This document shows positions 54,174 to 63,367 of a stretch of DNA of 64,000 bases, piece by piece (the stretch's first letter is position 1; every line of letters starts with the position of its first letter). The position numbers and the translations under genes are program-made. The notes under the pieces are model-generated. The model ran no database searches, was not told the DNA's origin, and saw only the letters and a list, made by a program, of their open reading frames with translations. The stretch is from Salipaludibacillus neizhouensis (GTDB taxonomy: Bacteria; Bacillota; Bacilli; Bacillales; Salisediminibacteriaceae). The stretch lies in NCBI RefSeq assembly GCF_002886185.1, contig NZ_KZ614147.1:203426-267425 (forward strand), in the 5' to 3' direction.

Positions 54174-54541
54174 TTTCTCACCTCCTTTTACCTAGTAATA
54201 AAGTAGATATATTTCACCTCCTTTATCTATATTACTAAAAGTAATATTAACTGCTATAAACTAATTGTAGTTGCTTGTAACTACTATTAATAAAGGATTA
54301 ATCAGATATCTTTAAGTGATCGTTTCCTTATTACCAATATAATTGATTATCATTTGAATTTACAACTAGATATTGCTATATTTCATAAATCAAGGCAAAA
54401 GTCCCAAGCTGTATACATTGATAAAAGTATGGATATTACTGTAAACTATTATTTAATAACATTGGATCTATTGCACACTTAGTGAATTCTATGTTATTCA
54501 TTCCTCTCCTTTTATTGCTCGCCAGCATGAGGAGGAGAAAA
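54174..54541. other. Divergent xis-int control region
   Basis: About 370 bases between xis and int. Contains the TAGTAATA inverted repeat and a GTAGTT...AACTAC palindrome near 54267; both are candidate regulator sites. Confidence 0.45.
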
Positions 54542-55702
54542 TTGGCTAAGATCACTAAATACGAAAAGAAGAATGGGACAGCTTATATGATAAAGGGATA
54601 TATAGGTATTAACCAAAAAACTGGTGAAAAAGTTCAAACAACAAAGATGGGATTTAAAACTAAAAAAGAGGCTAAATTATTTTTAACTCAGATGCAAAGG
54701 GATTTAGAAGACTATGGGGGCTTTACAAATGAAAATATTACATTTCAAGAAGCCTTTGAAGAATGGTTTACTCAACATTCAAAAGAAGTTAAGCCTACTA
54801 CTGAATATGCTATTAAGTCTAAGTTCAACAGAATCTTACCTGAATTCGGACACCTCAAAATTAAAAATATCTCAGGGACTGATTGCCAGAGAGTTATAAA
54901 CAAATGGGCACTTGAGTTAAAAACTTTTAAAGACTATAAGATACAAGCTAACTTGGTCTTTAATTATGCCTTGCGTATGGAATTCATTAATAGGAATCCC
55001 ATGGATAAGGTTACATTACCTAAGAGGAAACAAGAAACAACCATTGTCCTTGGGGGTGATAGTAAGGAGAGATTTTATACTAAAGACGTCCTGAAGCTAT
55101 TTTTGAAAGTGATAAAACATAAACCTATGCCTTATACCATGTTTCACCTTCTCGGATATACAGGAGCTCGTAAGGGGGAATTACAATCGCTTCATTGGTC
55201 TGACATAGATTTTCATTTAAAAACTATTGAATTCAATAAGACATTAAGTACTCTAAACGGCAAAAAAGAACTATGTACTCCGAAAACCAAGTCATCTTAT
55301 CGTAGAATCGCAATTAGTGATCAAACAATTCATGTCCTCAAAGAATGGCGAAAAGAACAAACTGAGTTTTATAAGGAACATGCTGTTCTCTTAAAATCCG
55401 ATCACTTACAACCTGTATTTACAACTTATTTTGCAAAAAGCATGGATTACTGCAGATTAGCCTACCTTAATGACCAACTGATCAGTATATACAAAGACCA
55501 ACCAGACCTACCTAAAATTACTGTGCATGGTTTTAGGCACACTAATGCTAGTTTGTTGTTTGTGTCAGGAGCATCTATTAAAGATGTCCAATATCAGCTA
55601 GGTCATTCTGATATTAAAACAACGATGAATATATACACTCACGTAACAAACGAAGCAAAAGATAAAACAGCCATACAATTCCAGAATTACATGGATGAAT
55701 AG
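54542..55702 (+). CDS. int: Tyrosine recombinase (integrase) of the island
   Basis: About 386 residues. The N-terminal AP2-like DNA-binding region (GYIGINQKTGEKVQTTKMGF) is followed by a SAM-like core-binding domain and a catalytic domain with Arg in GYTGARKGEL, HGFRHTNASL, and the nucleophile Tyr in LGHSDIKTTMNIYTH. TTG at 54542 follows AGGAGGAG; upstream ATGs in the frame lack a site. It ends 41 bases before attR. It presumably integrates into the 3' end of rpsI. Confidence 0.9.
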   Translation: MAKITKYEKKNGTAYMIKGYIGINQKTGEKVQTTKMGFKTKKEAKLFLTQMQRDLEDYGGFTNENITFQEAFEEWFTQHSKEVKPTTEYAIKSKFNRILPEFGHLKIKNISGTDCQRVINKWALELKTFKDYKIQANLVFNYALRMEFINRNPMDKVTLPKRKQETTIVLGGDSKERFYTKDVLKLFLKVIKHKPMPYTMFHLLGYTGARKGELQSLHWSDIDFHLKTIEFNKTLSTLNGKKELCTPKTKSSYRRIAISDQTIHVLKEWRKEQTEFYKEHAVLLKSDHLQPVFTTYFAKSMDYCRLAYLNDQLISIYKDQPDLPKITVHGFRHTNASLLFVSGASIKDVQYQLGHSDIKTTMNIYTHVTNEAKDKTAIQFQNYMDE

Positions 55703-55726
55703 AAAAGTGGGTGAAAAGTGGGTGAA
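55703..55726 (+). repeat. Arm-type integrase site, right
   Basis: Identical 24 bp to 18075-18098, same orientation, starting directly after the int stop codon. Confidence 0.6.
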
Positions 55727-55742
55727 TTTATAATCAACCACG

Positions 55743-55870
55743 AAAAAACCCTCCTTGCTCGCAATGAGCAAAGAGGGTTGAACCCTTGATATAAAAGGGA
55801 TATTAACGCTTTGAGAACTGAGGAGCACGACGTGCACCTTTAAGTCCGTATTTCTTACGCTCTTTCATAC
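55743..55870. repeat. attR: 3' end of rpsI with terminator
   Basis: Pairs with 17853-17980. The terminator-side part is expected to come from the element. Confidence 0.92.
55747..55779 (-). terminator. Terminator of the rplM-rpsI operon
   Basis: Hairpin AACCCTCCTTGCTC with GAGCAAAGAGGGTT, near-perfect, followed on the minus strand by a T tract. The displaced copy at attL has two arm mismatches. Confidence 0.8.
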
Positions 55871-56195
55871 GAGAGTCACGAGTTAAGAAACCAGCTTTTT
55901 TAAGTGATCCGCGGTATTCTGGATCTGCAATAAGAAGTGCACGAGCAACGCCGTGACGGATTGCTCCAGCTTGACCAGTGTAACCTCCACCTTCAACTTT
56001 AACAAGGATATCGTACGTACCCTCTGTTTGTGTTTCATTAAGTGGTTGTTTAACGATAACTTTTAATGTTTCAAGGTCAAAGTACTCGTCGATGTTTCTA
56101 TTGTTGATCACGATCTTACCATCTCCAGGTACGAGACGTACACGTGCGACAGAGTTCTTACGACGACCTGTTCCATAATATTCAACTTGTGCCAA
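55803..56195 (-). CDS. rpsI: 30S ribosomal protein S9
   Basis: A 130-residue protein with [16 protein letters not shown] at the start and the conserved basic tail [16 protein letters not shown], whose terminal Arg contacts P-site tRNA. Follows rplM by 19 bases. Its last ~23 codons lie within the island attachment repeat and are intact at protein level. Confidence 0.97.
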   Translation of the reverse strand: MAQVEYYGTGRRKNSVARVRLVPGDGKIVINNRNIDEYFDLETLKVIVKQPLNETQTEGTYDILVKVEGGGYTGQAGAIRHGVARALLIADPEYRGSLKKAGFLTRDSRMKERKKYGLKGARRAPQFSKR

Positions 56196-56214
56196 GAAAA
56201 TCCCTCCTTCTATA

Positions 56215-56652
56215 TTAACCTTTTAATTCAAAAACTTCAGGCTTTTGAGCAGCGTGTGGATGCTCAGTACCAGTGTACACGTTAAGCTTCTTATACATTT
56301 GACGACCTAAAGATCCTTTAGGAAGCATTCCTTTAATAGAAAGTTCAAGAAGTTTAACTGGTTTACGGTCACGCATTTCTCCTGCACTCATTGACTTCAA
56401 TGAACCAGGGTATTGACTGTGACGATAGTACATTTTGTCCTGTAATTTATTTCCTGTTAAATGAATCTTTTCCGCATTAATAATGATTACGTGATCTCCT
56501 GTATCAATATGCGGTGTGAACATTGGCTTGTGCTTTCCGCGAAGAAGGCTAGCTACTTCAGTCGATAAACGACCTAGTGTCTTGTCTTCAGCGTCAACCA
56601 CATGCCATTTACGTTCAACTTCGCTTGGCTTTGCCATATATGTTGTGCGCAT
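56215..56652 (-). CDS. rplM: 50S ribosomal protein L13
   Basis: A 145-residue protein: [48 protein letters not shown]. Large-subunit assembly protein. Start MRTTYM corresponds to the Bacillus protein. Paired with rpsI. Confidence 0.97.
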   Translation of the reverse strand: MRTTYMAKPSEVERKWHVVDAEDKTLGRLSTEVASLLRGKHKPMFTPHIDTGDHVIIINAEKIHLTGNKLQDKMYYRHSQYPGSLKSMSAGEMRDRKPVKLLELSIKGMLPKGSLGRQMYKKLNVYTGTEHPHAAQKPEVFELKG

Positions 56653-56659
56653 GTGTTTC

Positions 56660-56785
56660 CCTCCTAATTAACTATAACTATCACAAAAACTTTCCAACAT
56701 TTCAACGTTCGATTCCGTACCCGGGGCTAGTGGGCATAAGAATACCATAGATCATCATATAACATCTGAAAGCTGATGTCAACAA
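56660..56785 (-). promoter_or_regulatory. Probable L13 leader (ribosomal-protein autoregulatory RNA)
   Basis: Between truA and rplM. The minus-strand sequence includes GCCCCGGGTACGGAATCGAA followed by CGTTGAAATGTTGGAAAG, which I recall as the conserved core of the Bacillus L13 leader motif. Such leaders reduce rplM expression when L13 is in excess. A covariance-model match would settle it. Confidence 0.55.
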
Positions 56786-56820
56786 AATGTTACACCAGGA
56801 TTCGTTGTCATTCAATTTTT

Positions 56821-57594
56821 TTATAATTCTTCTATATACTTTTCCAAATGATCTCTTTCATAAAAAACTTGTGCCAAATATAACCCACAGCCAGGAGCTG
56901 TTGGTCCAGCTAACGTTCTGTCCATACTTACGATAATTTGAGAGATATCTGATGGTTTAATGTCTCCAAGTCCAGCCTGTATAATCGTACCCATTAAAAT
57001 ACGTACCATTTGATATAAAAAGCCACTGCCTATAAACCGGAACGTCCACTCATTCTCGTATCTCGTAATGTTAACTCTAAAGATCGTACGTACTTTATCT
57101 ATCACATCAGTTTTAGGAGACGACAGGCTCGTGAAATTATGTGTGCCTAATAAATACTCAGCGGCTTCACTCATAGCTGACAGGTCTAAATTTTTTGGTA
57201 AATGATAGACGTAGTTGCGTTTAAAAACATCTGGTTGAACAGCTGTATTCATGCGATAAACGTATTCTTTCCCAACCGCATCATAACGTGCATGAAAGGC
57301 GGAAGGGACATACTGACAAGACTTAACATGCATATCATTTGGTAGGATACTATTCAGGGCCACTGCCCAGCGATCCTCAGGTATCGATAGGGGTGTATCG
57401 AAGTGAACTGGTTGATTCAGCCCATGGACTCCTGCATCCGTTCTTCCTGAAGAAGTAGAAGGCCAGAATTCTGCTTTATGAATAATACGTAATGCCTTTT
57501 CTATTTCTCCCTGCACAGAACGTGATACCGGCTGCCGTTGATACCCATGGAAATTTGTCCCGTCATACGATAAGATCGCAAGTACTCTCTGCAT
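56821..57594 (-). CDS. truA: tRNA pseudouridine(38-40) synthase
   Basis: A 257-residue protein with the catalytic Asp in SSGRTDAGVHGLNQ, plus RYDAVGKEYVYR and FLYQMVRILMGTI. Converts uridines 38-40 of the tRNA anticodon stem to pseudouridine. Same operon order (ecfT-truA-rplM-rpsI) as in Bacillus. Confidence 0.96.
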   Translation of the reverse strand: MQRVLAILSYDGTNFHGYQRQPVSRSVQGEIEKALRIIHKAEFWPSTSSGRTDAGVHGLNQPVHFDTPLSIPEDRWAVALNSILPNDMHVKSCQYVPSAFHARYDAVGKEYVYRMNTAVQPDVFKRNYVYHLPKNLDLSAMSEAAEYLLGTHNFTSLSSPKTDVIDKVRTIFRVNITRYENEWTFRFIGSGFLYQMVRILMGTIIQAGLGDIKPSDISQIIVSMDRTLAGPTAPGCGLYLAQVFYERDHLEKYIEEL

Positions 57595-57607
57595 GAAGCG
57601 TCACTCC

Positions 57608-58420
57608 TTATGTGTAGACCCTAAAAATAACCGTTATTAAAGCAAAAATCAGCAATACACCTATTGCAATAGTATCGTTACGCTTCCATTGTAACCGCCG
57701 AAATTTAGTCCGTCCTTTACTACCATTATAACCACGAGCCTCCATAGCTGTTGCTAAATCTTCCGCACGCTTAAACGACTGTATAAAAAGTGGCACCAAA
57801 ATTGGAATAAGCGCTTTTAATCGTGTCCACAGCGAACCCTTAGAGAAGTTGGCGCCTCGTGCCATTTGTGCATTTATGATTTTAGAAGTTTCTTCCAATA
57901 ATGTAGGAATAAACCTCAAAGCAATAGACATCATTAATGCTAATTCATGCGTCGGAACTCCCATAGCTGCTAACGGCTTCATTAATCGTTCTAATCCATC
58001 CGTTAGATCCATAGGCATCGTTGATAATGTTAGAAGAGAAGCCATCAGCACTAACAAAAATAATCGCAAGGCTATTAAACTTCCCTCGATTACGCCACCT
58101 GAATAAATAGTAATCCACGAGAGATCCAGAAGCACCCTTCCGTCATTAGTCATAAATAAATGCAATAAAAATGTTAATAGTATAATAATAGCAATAAAAT
58201 GCATTCCCTTTATGTAATAACGAAAAGGTATATTTGCCAATAAAAATGTTACTCCTGTAAGAATCGCTGCCAACATTAAAACAACTGGGTGACGACTGAT
58301 AAAAAGAAAAACGATAAAGATAAAAATCGCAATAATTTTCGCGCGGGGGTCCATTCGGTGTATAAACGATTCTCGAGGGACGTATTGTCCGATAATCACA
58401 TTATCAAAAATCGTGATCAC
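57608..58420 (-). CDS. ecfT: ECF transporter transmembrane protein EcfT
   Basis: A 270-residue membrane protein with about five helices and the two coupling-helix Ala-Arg-Gly motifs (QMARGANF and AMEARGYNG) that contact the two ATPases. It forms the energising module for vitamin-binding S-components, which are not encoded here. Overlaps ecfA2 by 17 bases. Confidence 0.95.
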   Translation of the reverse strand: MITIFDNVIIGQYVPRESFIHRMDPRAKIIAIFIFIVFLFISRHPVVLMLAAILTGVTFLLANIPFRYYIKGMHFIAIIILLTFLLHLFMTNDGRVLLDLSWITIYSGGVIEGSLIALRLFLLVLMASLLTLSTMPMDLTDGLERLMKPLAAMGVPTHELALMMSIALRFIPTLLEETSKIINAQMARGANFSKGSLWTRLKALIPILVPLFIQSFKRAEDLATAMEARGYNGSKGRTKFRRLQWKRNDTIAIGVLLIFALITVIFRVYT

Positions 58421-59285
58421 GACCCTTCACATTTAGAAATGAAAGGATACTTTCTACCGTTGCCTCTTTCGTAAACTTACCTGTTTCCAGTTCGATCCCT
58501 GACTTGGACTGAATAGCCGAGAGAAGCTTTACAGACTCTGGTACCGATAGACCATTCTCCTTAAGTTTCTCGACTTGAGAAAAGATCTTTTCAGGCGTCC
58601 CAATTTCCAGAACCTTACCCGAACTCATCACAATGACCTGATCAGAAAACTTTGCAGCATCCTCCATACGATGCGTCACTAAAACGATCGATCTTTTTTC
58701 TTTTGCTTTATACCATTCTGAAAACAATGCCATCATTGCAGCTTGACCTTGAGGGTCCAATCCAACTGTTGGTTCATCTAAAACAAGTAAAAGAGGTTCA
58801 ATTGCTAGAACACCGGCAATTGCTACCCTTCTCATTTGGCCTCCGCTTAATTCAAAAGGGGAACGAGTAAATAAATCAGCTCCGATACCAACCAATTCCA
58901 AATATTCAGTAGCTTTTCTTTCGGCTTCTACTTTTGATAGACCAAAATTTATCGGACCGTATGCAACATCCTGTAATACCGTCTCATGGAACAATTGATG
59001 CTCTGGGAATTGAAATACCATCCCCACTTGCCGACGTAAATCAAAGAGTTGCTTTTGTTTTGTATCAGAGCTAATGGTCCAATCTCCTACCTTAATTTCA
59101 CCTTTGGATGGTTTAATGAGACCATTGATGTGTTGAAGGAAAGTGGACTTACCTGAGCCTGTATGACCGATAATAGAAGTGAATTGCCCTGAATCAAGTT
59201 TTATATTTAGACCACTTAATGCTTGTCTCTCAAACGGTGTATCCTTCATATACGTATAACTTAGATTATTCGTTTGTAACTGCAT
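58404..59285 (-). CDS. ecfA2: ECF transporter ATPase EcfA2
   Basis: A 293-residue ABC ATPase: Walker A GHTGSGKST, Q-loop FQFPEHQLFHETV, signature LSGGQMRR, Walker B LLVLDEPTVGLD, switch VTHRMEDA. The C-terminal extension is characteristic. Overlaps both neighbours. Confidence 0.95.
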   Translation of the reverse strand: MQLQTNNLSYTYMKDTPFERQALSGLNIKLDSGQFTSIIGHTGSGKSTFLQHINGLIKPSKGEIKVGDWTISSDTKQKQLFDLRRQVGMVFQFPEHQLFHETVLQDVAYGPINFGLSKVEAERKATEYLELVGIGADLFTRSPFELSGGQMRRVAIAGVLAIEPLLLVLDEPTVGLDPQGQAAMMALFSEWYKAKEKRSIVLVTHRMEDAAKFSDQVIVMSSGKVLEIGTPEKIFSQVEKLKENGLSVPESVKLLSAIQSKSGIELETGKFTKEATVESILSFLNVKGRDHDF

Positions 59286-60100
59286 ATAGCATTCACCAAC
59301 TCTTCATGAGTTAACACATTCTCATCTATCAATATTTGATATTTTCGAAGTTCCCTCGCAACATCAACTATAAATGGAGACGAAAGATTGTTTGCCCTCA
59401 AAATTTCTCTGTTTGCAAGTAATTCCCTGGGTATTCCTTCATAGACAATACTCCCGTCATTTAGCACAATAACCCGATCAGAAGCGATAGCCTCATTCAC
59501 ATCATGTGTGATTGCAATGATGGTTACACCGTCCTCTTTATTCAGTTTTCGAACAATAGTAAGCACTTCGTTTCTGCCCTGAGGGTCCAGCATCGATGTT
59601 GCTTCATCTAATACAATAACCTTCGGCTTAAGCGCAAGTGCGCCAGCTAAAGCCACACGTTGCTTCTGTCCACCTGATAAGTTATGCGGCTCTGTTTTCT
59701 CAAATCCTTCGAGACCTAGCCGCTGAATACAATCCTTTACACGTTGATGCATTTCGTCATACGGTATTCCCGCACTTTCTAGCCCAAACGCCACATCATC
59801 CTCAACAGTCGGTGCCACAAGCTGATTATCTGGATTTTGAAAAACCATCGATACATCTCTTCGAATGGAAGACCATTCTGCTGAGTCAACAGTATTCTTA
59901 CCACATGAAACTACTTCCCCTGTCAGAGGTATCAATAGGGCATTAAAAAACTTCGCTAAGGTGGATTTACCAGAACCATTTGGACCGAGAATGGTAAGCC
60001 ACTCACCTTTTTTGACAGTTAAGGAGATATCCTTCAACACATACGGTGTACTATCCTGATATCTGAAACTCAAATTACAAACACTAATTTCATTAGGCAT
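59261..60100 (-). CDS. ecfA1: ECF transporter ATPase EcfA1
   Basis: A 279-residue ABC ATPase: Walker A GPNGSGKST, FQNPDNQLVAPTVEDDVAFG, signature LSGGQKQR, Walker B VIVLDEATSMLDPQGR, ITHDVNEA. Forms the heterodimer with EcfA2. Confidence 0.95.
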   Translation of the reverse strand: MPNEISVCNLSFRYQDSTPYVLKDISLTVKKGEWLTILGPNGSGKSTLAKFFNALLIPLTGEVVSCGKNTVDSAEWSSIRRDVSMVFQNPDNQLVAPTVEDDVAFGLESAGIPYDEMHQRVKDCIQRLGLEGFEKTEPHNLSGGQKQRVALAGALALKPKVIVLDEATSMLDPQGRNEVLTIVRKLNKEDGVTIIAITHDVNEAIASDRVIVLNDGSIVYEGIPRELLANREILRANNLSSPFIVDVARELRKYQILIDENVLTHEELVNAICSYKRII

Positions 60101-60162
60101 TAAAGTACTCCTTCTAAAGAAAGCAAGTGTAATAACATTGAAAAAAAATCTCTACTTTCAAC

Positions 60163-60194
60163 AGTAGCACCTACTAAAATACGTAGGTGCTACT
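60163..60194. terminator. Hairpin between rplQ and ecfA1
   Basis: Perfect 12 bp stem AGTAGCACCTAC with GTAGGTGCTACT, 8-base loop. May separate the alpha operon from the ecf-truA-rplM unit. Confidence 0.7.
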
Positions 60195-60244
60195 CAGAAA
60201 ATATGTTTATTATTGTATCTAATCTCACTCAACGTAAATACTAA

Positions 60245-60293
60245 AAAAGGGCCAAGACCGACATCTGTTGCCAGACGTGGTGTCTCGCCCTTT
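60245..60293 (-). terminator. Terminator after rplQ
   Basis: AAAGGGC-GAGAC style stem against GTCT-GCCCTTT with a T tract on the minus strand, ending the alpha operon. Confidence 0.75.
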
Positions 60294-60314
60294 GAAGAAT
60301 CAATGCATCACGAG

Positions 60315-60677
60315 TTAAACGAGCTCAATAATAGCCATCTCTGCACCGTCTCCACGGCGAGGTCCAAGCTTCATAACTCGAGTATAACCGCCTTGACGGT
60401 CTTCATATCGTTTTGCTACATCATCAAAAAGTTTTTGGACTGCGTACTGTCCAGTTTCTTCATCAGCAATCTCATTACGGATAAATGCTGCAACTTGACG
60501 ACGAGCATGCAAGTCACCACGCTTACCAAATGTGATCATTTTCTCAACGATTGAACGAAGCTCCTTCGCTTTAGGCTCAGTAGTTTCAATTCTTTCGTTA
60601 ATGATTAAATCAGTAGCTAAGTCACGGAATAGTGCTTTACGGGCACTACTGTTACGACCTAATTTTCTGTATGCCAT
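60315..60677 (-). CDS. rplQ: 50S ribosomal protein L17
   Basis: A 120-residue protein: [36 protein letters not shown], ending MAIIELV. Last gene of the alpha operon, after rpoA. Confidence 0.97.
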   Translation of the reverse strand: MAYRKLGRNSSARKALFRDLATDLIINERIETTEPKAKELRSIVEKMITFGKRGDLHARRQVAAFIRNEIADEETGQYAVQKLFDDVAKRYEDRQGGYTRVMKLGPRRGDGAEMAIIELV

Positions 60678-60749
60678 GTTAGTCCCTCCTTCTCAGGTGA
60701 ATATACATCTACAGGAACAGTTTGATCACTCAAACTGGCATGGGTAGAT

Positions 60750-61694
60750 TTATTCTTCGTCTCGAAGACCAAGACTAAGCTCTGCAAGTTTCTCTTGCAC
60801 CTCTTCTAAACTCTTGCGTCCAAGGTTACGAACTTTCATCATGTCTTCCTCTGATTTTTGTGTTAATTCTTGTACGGTGTTAATACCTGCTCGCTTAAGA
60901 CAGTTGTATGAGCGAACAGATAAGTCTAATTCTTCGATGGTCATTTCAAGAACCTTTTCTTTCTGGTCCTCTTCCTTTTCAACCATGATCTCTGCATGTT
61001 GTGCTTGATCGGTTAAACCTACGAAGATATTTAAATGTTCATTCATGATTTTTGCACCAAGTGACACAGCTTCTTCCGGACGAATACTTCCATCTGTCCA
61101 CACGTCCAAAGTTAATTTATCGAAGTTAGTAATTTGACCAACTCGAGTATTTTCAACTTGGAAATTCACACGTGAAACAGGTGTGAAGATAGAATCCACT
61201 GGGATAACCCCGATTGGTAAATCGTCAGAGTTGTTTCCTTCTGCAGGAACATATCCTCTTCCACGACTTGCCGTCACTTTCATCTGGAACTGTGCTCCTT
61301 TAGAAAGAGTGGCAATGTGCAGGTCAGGGTTTAGAACCTCTACATCGCTGTCATGCATCAAATCTGCTGCAGTAACAATTCCTTCTCCCGAAGCATCAAT
61401 TTCTAGTGTTTTTTCATCATCTGAATAAATCTTTAGTGCGAGTTTCTTCAAGCTGAGAATGATGGATGTAACATCTTCTACGACACCTTCAATGGTTGAA
61501 AACTCGTGAAGCACTCCATTAAACTGAACGCTTGTCACTGCAGATCCGGGTAATGACGAAAGCAGGATTCGGCGAAGGGAGTTCCCCAGCGTTGTTCCAT
61601 AACCTCGTTCTAGAGGTTCTACGACAAATTTACCGTAGGTTACGTCTTCACTCATTTCGACAGCTTCAATTTTCGGTTTTTCTATTTCAATCAT
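60750..61694 (-). CDS. rpoA: DNA-directed RNA polymerase subunit alpha
   Basis: A 314-residue protein. The N-terminal assembly domain has [20 protein letters not shown]; the C-terminal domain has [20 protein letters not shown] and [15 protein letters not shown], which binds promoter DNA and activators. Confidence 0.98.
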   Translation of the reverse strand: MIEIEKPKIEAVEMSEDVTYGKFVVEPLERGYGTTLGNSLRRILLSSLPGSAVTSVQFNGVLHEFSTIEGVVEDVTSIILSLKKLALKIYSDDEKTLEIDASGEGIVTAADLMHDSDVEVLNPDLHIATLSKGAQFQMKVTASRGRGYVPAEGNNSDDLPIGVIPVDSIFTPVSRVNFQVENTRVGQITNFDKLTLDVWTDGSIRPEEAVSLGAKIMNEHLNIFVGLTDQAQHAEIMVEKEEDQKEKVLEMTIEELDLSVRSYNCLKRAGINTVQELTQKSEEDMMKVRNLGRKSLEEVQEKLAELSLGLRDEE

Positions 61695-61872
61695 TAAACA
61701 AACCCTCCTTCAAAACGTCGAAACCCCGGTTGTGAATTAGGCACAACCGGAATCCCTCATTGGGCACACCTTGACCTGTCACGAAACTATAGTTCCTTTT
61801 CGTGTCCATTTTATGGACCTAGGTTCTTACACCATTATTGACATAGGCATGAATATTCATACCTCTGATGTA
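61695..61872 (-). other. rpsK-rpoA spacer with hairpin
   Basis: About 180 bases, longer than other spacers in this operon. Contains CCGGTTGTG/CACAACCGG (61728-61752) and two further short inverted repeats. It could hold an internal promoter or attenuator for rpoA. Confidence 0.45.
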
Positions 61873-62265
61873 CTATACTCTACGACGTTTTGGTGGTCGG
61901 CAACCGTTATGTGGAACCGGGGTGACGTCTCTAATCATGTTCACTTCTAAGCCAGTAGCTTGAAGCGAACGAATTGCTGCTTCACGTCCAGCTCCAGGAC
62001 CTTTAACGGAGACTTCTACAGATTTCATTCCATGATCCATTGCAGCTTTAGCAGCTGTTTCTGCAGCTGTTTGTGCAGCGAATGGAGTCGATTTACGAGA
62101 ACCTTTGAAGCCAAGTGCACCAGCACTTGCCCAAGATATTGCATTTCCTTGTGGGTCAGTGATTGTGACGATTGTATTATTAAACGTTGAACGAATGTGC
62201 GCAATTCCGGACTCTATATTTTTACGTTGACGACGCTTTGAACGAGTCGTTTTTGGTTTAGCCAT
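61873..62265 (-). CDS. rpsK: 30S ribosomal protein S11
   Basis: A 130-residue protein: [40 protein letters not shown], ending [12 protein letters not shown]. Standard alpha-operon position. Confidence 0.98.
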   Translation of the reverse strand: MAKPKTTRSKRRQRKNIESGIAHIRSTFNNTIVTITDPQGNAISWASAGALGFKGSRKSTPFAAQTAAETAAKAAMDHGMKSVEVSVKGPGAGREAAIRSLQATGLEVNMIRDVTPVPHNGCRPPKRRRV

Positions 62266-62283
62266 AATCTAACATGACCTCCT

Positions 62284-62649
62284 TTACTTTTTCTTGTTCG
62301 CAACAGTTCGACGAGGACCTTTACGTGTTCTTGCATTGTTCTTCGTCTTTTGTCCACGAACAGGTAGTCCTCTACGGTGGCGAATACCACGATATGAACC
62401 AATTTCAATGAGACGCTTGATATTAAGAGATACTTCTCTGCGAAGATCCCCTTCAACTTTTACTCCGTCTACTACTTCACGGATTTTACCTAATTCATCT
62501 TCTGTTAAATCACGAACGCGTGTGTCTTCAGAGACACCAGCTTGTTCCAGAATTTTGATAGATCTTGACTTACCAATTCCGAAAACGTACGTGAGAGATA
62601 CGACAACTCGCTTATCACGAGGAATGTCGACACCAGCAATACGTGCCAT
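62284..62649 (-). CDS. rpsM: 30S ribosomal protein S13
   Basis: A 121-residue protein: [40 protein letters not shown], with a basic C-terminal tail. Confidence 0.98.
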   Translation of the reverse strand: MARIAGVDIPRDKRVVVSLTYVFGIGKSRSIKILEQAGVSEDTRVRDLTEDELGKIREVVDGVKVEGDLRREVSLNIKRLIEIGSYRGIRHRRGLPVRGQKTKNNARTRKGPRRTVANKKK

Positions 62650-62669
62650 ACTTTACACCTCCTGGGTTG

Positions 62670-62828
<159 letters not shown>

Positions 62829-63047
62829 TTATTTATAACGATATGTGATACGACCGCGAGTTAAGTCGTACGGAGATAATTCTACAGTAACCTTGTCTCC
62901 AGGTAAAATGCGAATAAAGTGCATTCGAATCTTTCCGGAAACATGGGCCAAGACTTTATGACCGTTTTCTAACTCTACGCGGAACATAGCATTTGGAAGC
63001 GGCTCAATGACCGTTCCTTCTACTTCAATTACATCTTCTTTGGCCAT
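62829..63047 (-). CDS. infA: Translation initiation factor IF-1
   Basis: A 72-residue S1/OB-fold protein: [40 protein letters not shown]. Confidence 0.98.
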   Translation of the reverse strand: MAKEDVIEVEGTVIEPLPNAMFRVELENGHKVLAHVSGKIRMHFIRILPGDKVTVELSPYDLTRGRITYRYK

Positions 63048-63051
63048 GAAT

Positions 63052-63354
63052 TTACTCTCCTTCCTTCAGTAAATTACCAACAATATATGTTGAAATTGCA
63101 AACCGCAATTTAGCATTAGTAACACGGCCCGTTTCTACAATACTATTCTTCACTTCTGGAACAACAATGTTCATTCGCTCTACATGCTGGAGGTTTTTTC
63201 TTTTCGCACGGTCAACTTTCCTTTTATCCCCGTCCGCGATCCGAATAAAACGTTCATCCAGAATTTCAATAATACAAGCGAATTGCTCTTTGTCCCTTCC
63301 GTTAAGAATCCGCACAAGTTCACCAACTTGTGGAATCGAGTCAGGATCTTTCAT
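63052..63354 (-). CDS. KOW-domain RNA-binding protein
   Basis: A 100-residue protein with KOW-like start [20 protein letters not shown] and a basic NLQHVERMN segment. It occupies the conserved place between map and infA seen in Bacillus (YbzG-like). Thought to bind RNA or ribosome; function unproven. Start is the ATG at 63354. Confidence 0.85.
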   Translation of the reverse strand: MKDPDSIPQVGELVRILNGRDKEQFACIIEILDERFIRIADGDKRKVDRAKRKNLQHVERMNIVVPEVKNSIVETGRVTNAKLRFAISTYIVGNLLKEGE

Positions 63355-63367
63355 TTAATGACCACCT

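Larger units (their letters stand above)
17853..55870. mobile_element. 37.8 kb genomic island integrated in the 3' end of rpsI
   Basis: Bounded by 128 bp direct repeats (17853-17980 and 55743-55870, 4 mismatches, identical over 57 bp) made of the end of rpsI plus its terminator. A tyrosine recombinase gene lies immediately inside the right boundary, an excisionase-like gene beside it, and a 24 bp arm-type repeat lies near both ends. Content is AT-rich relative to both arms and includes phage-like replication genes, XRE regulators, IS and mini-transposon insertions and several defence-like gene pairs. No relaxase, FtsK/VirB4 or terminase gene was recognised. It is best described as an integrative element or phage-satellite-like island with decaying replication genes. 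Confidence 0.9.

Noticed and set aside
17853-55870. Integrative conjugative element
   Set aside because: No relaxase, coupling protein or type IV secretion ATPase was found; the Replic_Relax gene alone is not enough.
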